This document shows, one piece after another, positions 59,079 through 64,000 of a stretch of DNA of 64,000 nucleotides. Numbering within the stretch: position 1 is the first letter of the stretch; each line of letters starts with the position of its first letter. Position numbers and translations under genes: made by a program. Below the pieces are notes generated by a model. The model ran no database searches and had not been told where the DNA came from. It worked only from the letters and a program-made list of their open reading frames with translations. Source of the stretch: Perkinsus olseni (lineage: Eukaryota > Perkinsozoa > Perkinsida > Perkinsidae); contig JABANP010000219.1 in NCBI GenBank assembly GCA_013115135.1, positions 17,773 to 81,772 on the forward strand, given 5' to 3'.

Positions 59079-59631
59079 GGCTTCACAGAAGGCTTTCTGA
59101 AGATACTCACTCGGATCACTGGGAAGGGGGCGTGGTATGGGTACTTGGGTTCAGCGGTGTTCTCCAGTATGCGATCCAATAATTGCTGGTAATAAGCGAG
59201 AGGTCCCAGGTTCAATTCTCGGTAAGCTCATCCTGGAATAATTCCTGTCCTCATGGTGAATATCTGGGAGCGCTGGCATTCTTCACTTGCGCGTAGAACC
59301 GGCTCCGTCTAAGCGAGCTCGTCGATGTCCTAGGTTCGATCCCTGGTCAGTGCATTTTTACTCAGGGCCGCTGGTGCCTGGTTATTGGGTGGCTACACCT
59401 TCCTAGTAGGACTCATCGCCGGCGCACTTGGCTTCTCCAAATCGCGGAAACTGAACCGAGTAATAAATTTTCAGATTTTTCGGGGCGAATTCACCGCCTT
59501 TTCAGATAAGAAGGGAAGTTGGTCTTCAATTCGATAATGATGCAGAGAGAGTTTACGAGTCCTTTGCAGTCGATGACCCGTCAAGAGGAATGACTCGGGA
59601 GGAGTTTGCTGCTATGGCATGTAACAACTAA
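59079..59631 (+). CDS. COPI-associated-like membrane protein with EF-hand-like tail, 5' end unresolved
   Basis: Four exons join in phase. 59079 onward: GFTEGFLKILTRITGKGAWY, GYLGSAVFSSM. About 59256-59292: EYLGALAFFTCA. About 59367-59460: AAGAWLLGGYTFLVGLIAGA, LGFSKSRKLNR. The last from about 59506: REVGLQFDNDAERVYESFAV, DDPSRGMTREEFAAMACNN, TAA 59629-59631. The hydrophobic pattern with TGKGxxYxxLG and GGY...G fits the COPI-associated/TVP15-type Golgi membrane family. The end resembles one EF-hand (DDPSRGMTREEF) but with imperfect Ca2+ ligands. Upstream exon(s) with the start were not identified. Both inner introns carry tRNA T-arm-like elements. Confidence 0.5.
59200..59230 (+). repeat. tRNA B-box-like motif in COPI-associated-like gene intron
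   Basis: GTCCCAGGTTCAATTCTCGG is in sense orientation in the first intron. The stem is weaker than in other copies. Confidence 0.5.
59330..59366 (+). repeat. tRNA T-arm-like hairpin next to a 3' splice site
   Basis: GTCCTAGGTTCGATCCCTGG, then TCAGTGCATTTTTACTCAG at the splice site. Layout matches the RAP and VTT introns. Confidence 0.65.
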
Positions 59632-61005
59632 TTTCGTGGCGCGTGACGCATATTTTTGATGAGTATCGCTCTAATTTCGCGGAGCGTGAGACTGGAGGTG
59701 CCTAACTTGAATGTTAGGAGCACTTTCAGGACTGAATTTGTCGTGTGGAAGACGCTCCTGGGAGCGCTCGCTCAACTCGGGAGAGGCCTACTGAGCACTC
59801 GGACAGATTCCTGATGGCCTCCAAAGTCATTCGGAATTAGAACAAGTTAAAGTCGTTGAAAGTGAAAACTGAAGCAAATATATAAGTTAAATTTTGTGTA
59901 ACTAGCGAGAATTTTGATCGTGCTATACCCAACCACACTCTGAATACACCCTTATGAAACCGTGATGAATTTATGCCTAGGCACTGGAGAAGTTTTTCAC
60001 TTGCCAAAGGTGAATTTTGCGAAATGTGTTCTTCACTTTTGTTTTTCATATCCTCCACTGTATTTTCGCGGCGCGTGACAATGATCTCTTTTTCTTTCAG
60101 CCCAGCTAACTGGTATAACCCTTCGTGATGACGAAGTGAGGTATATTTATTCCGCCATTTGTATCGGTGCGGGGTACAGGAATTCCAAAGGAGAACTCAC
60201 GGCTTCTGAACTGCGGAGGTGGATGAACTCGACCTTCACCCTGCTCTGATCTCTGGTACTATTACAGAGGGGGATTGACGCAATGTCGTTGTTGCGGTGC
60301 GCTGAACTCCGTTTTCGGAGTTCATAAAAGACCCACTTTACGTGTACTAATGGGTAAATCTCGAAATTCGCCAGCATTTGTCTGAATTTGTCTTTTATCT
60401 TTTATTTGTCTTTGTCCATTTGAATTGTTTTAAAATTCCCAGTTTCTGAAAAGTCGTCGGGAATCTGTGAAGAACGCTTGGAGGACTCGTTCGCGAGTCG
60501 TTTATTTAGCGGCGTTTTAGACTGAAACTTTCAGTAGGCCTGTTGGAGTTAGTTTCACTGCGCCCCAGTGTATTGCCACATTTCCCGACTACGTCCATGC
60601 TGTGCGAATATTGCGGACCGTTGCAAATGTAGAATCAGGGAATTCCGATTGGGTTGGCGAGTTCGGCAACGCGCACTCGGTGCCGACTCCCAATGATTGT
60701 CTGTATTGCTTTTCCGTTTCTGAGTTCTTAGCGTCGTGCAGATTCAGGAGGAATGGATTATTCTGGACCGTTGCCATACCCAAAATAGGGGGAGTTCCGA
60801 TATGTTTGGGCCCCTCTTTGAATTTTCTGTTGGTTATGGATTTTGGTTTCCTGCTCGATCAGGACTCGAAGATTCATCCGAAGCAGAGGAGTGCCGACAT
60901 TTTTACCAGCTGATTGTTTATGTGTTACAATATTGCTTCCAAGTGATATCTTGAGGTTGCGCGAGGAAGATACAAAACGGGTCGGATATAGTGCTTTTCC
61001 TTTAC
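59632..61005. other. No supported gene
   Basis: Several short open frames on both strands lack features. At about 60960-60985, GAGGAAGATACAAAACGGGT resembles the sequence at 54385 and 40415. Nothing else is recognised. Confidence 0.4.
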
Positions 61006-61213
61006 ACAGGTGGCCGGGGGTGGGGCTGAGGAGGGAAATATTGCACCAGATTTTTGGCAGTACATTCTCATACTATACGTTCTCCCGAGCAATAAAATAC
61101 TCATTGGAGCGTCTAAGGGTATGGAAATCAAAAAATATCGCACTTCCTTTTTGCGCGCTATTTCTCACGCGCAGAAGGGCGTCGCGGGTTCGAATCCGGG
61201 TACGAACATTTCT
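61006..61213 (+). repeat. Left terminal inverted repeat with tRNA-like B box
   Basis: It starts ACAGGTGGCCGGGGGTGGGG and ends GGGTTCGAATCCGGGTACGA, then ACATTTCT. The inner part GGTTCGAATCC is a perfect B box, and CGCGCTATTTCTCACGCG upstream is a hairpin. No full tRNA cloverleaf was found. Confidence 0.85.
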
Positions 61214-61318
61214 AAAAACTTCACCACACTCCACCCATTGACAACAATAGGACACTGTGGTTCTTCGGCATATTGTTAGGGTGACAGGAAAAAAATTTAC
61301 AGAGCAAAAAAATAAGAG

Positions 61319-63719
61319 CTAGGACAGCTCGGATGGGGGTTCTTCATCGGAACTGTCGGCTTCGCAGCCGGCGTCCTCGTCCAGGTGCGTGGCTACTCTC
61401 GTCCTGCCCGCTTCGTCCCAAGCTAGTCCCCAATTGTACGCAACCATGCAATCAACTAACCGAGAGCTGAATAGGGAGCTGTCAGGGTTGACTCGAAACC
61501 TCAAATCCCAAATCCTCTGAAGGCGGGCGTGCAAGGATTCACCTGACTGCTCGGAAGACAGGCCTAGCCCCGCAGAGGGTTCGGCTTCATAGGTCTTTAG
61601 ATATTCACATACGTGGTCACATAGTATGTGGACTTTCAGAGTCCAAGACAGATCAGTTGCCTCCCAGGCGACACGGAATCCTTCGACAGCTTGTTCCCAA
61701 CCCTCTTCCCCTGTGCAGCCCAAAGCACGCATCCTTGACGACCTTCAAACTTTTTAAGAGCCTGTACTTTCAATCCTATCTGGCGGCGACGTCGGAAGGG
61801 GACCTTATTCTCAGCAACGGCATCGAGAAGCCGAGAGCACTCGTTGCCCTCCAAATCTCCGTTGAAGTAGGTCGACCTTTTGATACCAAGCCTGACCAGC
61901 ACATCTTTTTGCTTCAAAGAGAACGCGTCGTCGGAGTCCAGGTCGCAGACCTCCTTGAAGACCTTTGTTGGTTATACCCAGCAGCAGATGCAGGGGTGCC
62001 AGCGTCAGTACTTCCATGGGCGAATCCCTCCACTGTACGCACGGCTCATGAATCACGTTGTGGCAGTGTTGAGACAGGTCATGCTCATGAACCTCCCATG
62101 TTCGGGCTGCTGACGCCTGCCCAGTACAAGAGGAGCCTTTCGACCACAGGCAGAAAGGGCATGGATACTTGCAGGAAGCCGACTGGATACCAACCACCAT
62201 TGCCGCAACCTTGAGGTCACATGCTACCTGCTTAGACATCCCCATGGAAAACAGTGACTTAATGGAGGGATAACGAAACAGCTCTCGCAGGTTGTGCTGA
62301 GTCTCCAGAGCCTGACCCAACCCGATAACGAAGTTCTTGAGGACGCTATTGGGGCTGGGCAGATAGGGACAGCCGCTTTCAATCGTCACGATGTTCACTG
62401 AGAGCTTGAGGAACTGCCGCCCACCGTCGAACTGGAACTTCAAACGACTGACGCGATCAGCATCGCCGTCAGTCACAACGTCCAAGAGTGCGCCGACATC
62501 TACACACAGGCCAAAACGGTATAGGGGAAGGAGGAGATTGTCGTTCAGTCTCCAAGTTAAGGCTCTCGCTCACGAATAGAGGGCCGAACACATCCCACTT
62601 CTCATTCCGGCAGCTCTCAAGCCCACCATTGGGGAACCTGATGCCCTCGCGACCGAGTATTGAGCACAGACGGCGAGCACTGTTCTTCCCAAGGCCGAGA
62701 TGTCCGAGCCTGAGTAGGTCCCTTGCAGTCTCGATAGATATGCAGACACCTTGAGAAGCCCTCATCATACCTCGAGGGAGTTAAACCCAGATACTCGTGA
62801 CCATTCAGCTTGACACCGGTCCGGACAGGAGTAGTGGAACTCGACGAACCGCCATGACCAGTCGTAGTGAAGACATCCCTCAGGTGGTCCCGCATAAGCC
62901 TTTGGGTGAAGCCCCTGGCTTCAACGCGCTCAGCGAAAGCTCGCCCAGCCGCTGCAGCTTGAGAGGGCTTCTTCAAAACCCTATTACAGAGAGCGTCATC
63001 GTGATCCGCCACGGGTTGCGCACACTTGCTGTAAATAGGCTTGGGCGGCGACTGCTCCAGAGGACGGCCAGCTTTACGAGCATTGGAGCGTCTCGCCTGT
63101 ATCTCGTTCGATACGCGATTAGAGACAATACCGCATACCTTACAGGGGGCCTCCTTGGAGCACGCATCCCTGCGCGTAGAGACTCCATCCGCATCCATCT
63201 GGAGAGAGTCGACATAGCATCTCTGTTCCCGGTTCCATGTGTCATATGTCGAAGGATCAGACACGAAGCGGGTTAAGCGACGCGTGCAACCGTTGCATAA
63301 GATCTTCGGCAGAGTCAAATTGGTGATCTCACGCTTGAAGTCTATGTCGTAGAACTGCGAGGCTCTGGTGCAAGTAGTATCACCCGGAGAACGGGCTGGT
63401 TTGCCCTTGCCGCTACCACCCTCTTGTAACAGAAGCGGCAAACTCGGTAAAGATTACCCACGTGACGTGGATCAGCAGTAGTGGCAACCTCTTTGGGAAT
63501 CTCGAGAACCATGTCCACAACCTCTATGAAGATATCAAGAAGTCCTAGCCAGGTTTTGTTCAGTTTTGTGGATGTGCTGAAGCACTCATGTTCTGAGGGC
63601 CTCAGACTGAGGCTAGCGGTCGGTGTGTGAGGCTCCGGGAGGGACGAGATGTTGATCAAACGGCCCGCGAATGACAGCGTTTCCACTTGAAAATTGGCCT
63701 TTACTTTTCTATACTGCAT
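61319..63719 (-). CDS. Transposase-like protein of the element
   Basis: Probably moves the element. Read from 63719: an N-terminal region with Cys pairs (CRFCYK, then CNGC) suggesting a zinc-binding fold; a basic region with CKVCGIVSNRVSNEIQARRS; RFPNGGLESCRNEKWDVFGP; then FQFDGGRQFLKLSVNIV, LKVAAMVVGIQSASCKYPCP, FCLW, LAPLHLLLGITNKGL; and finally LSWTLKVHILCDHVCEYL, LSSEQSGESLHARLQRIWDL, and VAYNWGLAWDE near the end. This order (K(Y/H)PCPFC, LHLLLGxxNK, SEQxGESxH) matches a widespread uncharacterised eukaryotic family often found in repeats. Six overlapping frames must be joined. Some junctions have GT-AG sites, so introns or frameshifts are both possible. Confidence 0.6.
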
Positions 63720-63786
63720 GGCAGAGCTTTAAACACTCAGTATGTAGCTCAGTTGCCGAGTATCGGCCCAGGAAAGGACCATTTAG

Positions 63787-64000
63787 AGAAATGTTCGTAC
63801 CCGGATTCGAACTCCGCGACGCCCTTCTGCGCGTGAGAAATAGCGCGCAAAAAGGAAGTGCGATATTTTTTTGATTTCCATACCCTTAGACGCTCCAATG
63901 AGTATTTTATTGCTCGGGAGAACGTATAGTATGAGAATGTACTGCCAAAAAAATCTGGTGCAATATTTCCCTCCCTCAGCCCCACCCCCCGGCCACCTGT
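63787..64000 (-). repeat. Right terminal inverted repeat with tRNA-like B box
   Basis: Reverse complement of the left repeat with minor differences: an A in GGAGTTCGAATCC where the left copy has GGGTTCGAATCC, and longer A and T runs. It runs to the window edge. Confidence 0.85.

Larger units (their letters stand above)
61006..64000 (-). mobile_element. DNA transposon with long terminal inverted repeats
   Basis: Imperfect inverted repeats of 208 bp (61006-61213) and 214 bp (63787-64000) flank a 2.6-kb interior with one minus-strand transposase-like gene. Both outer ends begin ACAGGTGGCCGGGGG. The right repeat reaches the last base of the window, so the target-site duplication and true end cannot be checked. 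The two repeats differ only by scattered substitutions and homopolymer changes, which suggests recent activity. Confidence 0.8.

Noticed and set aside
61170..61213. tRNA gene inside the transposon end
   Set aside because: The B box is perfect, but the 5' half does not make a cloverleaf.

Overview
The window reads as nuclear DNA of an intron-rich protist. It has about 50% GC, many short GT-AG introns (about 35-60 nt, with some of several hundred), mostly single-copy housekeeping genes, and families of small secreted proteins. A RAP-domain helical-repeat protein, a Mei2-type RRM protein and this gene style suggest an alveolate of the Perkinsus type. That is an inference from style and gene content; nothing here proves the species. 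TAA, TAG and TGA all behave as stops.

Layout, left to right. 1.2-2.1 kb (-): Mei2-like RNA-binding protein. 3.1-8.7 kb (+): SulP/SLC26 anion transporter with STAS domain and an IQ-like tail. 8.9-9.1 kb: minisatellite. 9.3-12 kb: dispersed repeats around an intronless NAD-dependent glycerol-3-phosphate dehydrogenase (-). 12.0-17.7 kb (-): RAP-domain protein with a probable mitochondrial presequence. 18.0 kb (-): tRNA-Ile(UAU). 18.4-21.6 kb (+): queuine tRNA-ribosyltransferase. 22.5-25.8 kb (-): two paralogous secreted proteins built from a shared pair of modules. 26-30 kb: gene-poor, with GAGT-rich DNA, dispersed repeats and one poorly resolved gene. 30.9-43 kb (-): Snf2/BRG1-type chromatin remodeller with HSA-like region, both helicase lobes and a bromodomain. 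44.6-46.6 kb (-): a Thr-rich EGF-like surface protein and a small basic secreted protein. 48.5-54 kb: two unidentified genes and a multi-pass VTT/SNARE-associated-Golgi-type membrane protein with a long charged repeat domain (-). 54.6-59.6 kb (+): a small membrane protein, an unknown ORF, hAT-like remains and a COPI-associated-like membrane protein with an EF-hand-like tail. 61.0-64.0 kb: a DNA transposon with inverted repeats of about 210 bp flanking a transposase-like gene.

The most unusual signal is in the introns. Many carry a short hairpin resembling a tRNA T-arm (GGTTCGATCCC-type, the Pol III B box), and several of these end in GCAT(T/C)TTT just before the 3' splice site. Others carry the motif GTATCTTAGGTTGA or its reverse complement. 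A third repeat of about 80 bp lies in introns of three genes and at the edge of a fourth. The inverted repeats of the transposon at the right edge carry the same B-box core. Together they suggest that tRNA-derived or transposon-derived sequence has repeatedly formed or colonised introns here.

Most genes are split, so each gene span below covers exons and introns. Exons were joined by hand from reading-frame continuity, protein-family similarity and GT-AG sites, and starts are often uncertain.
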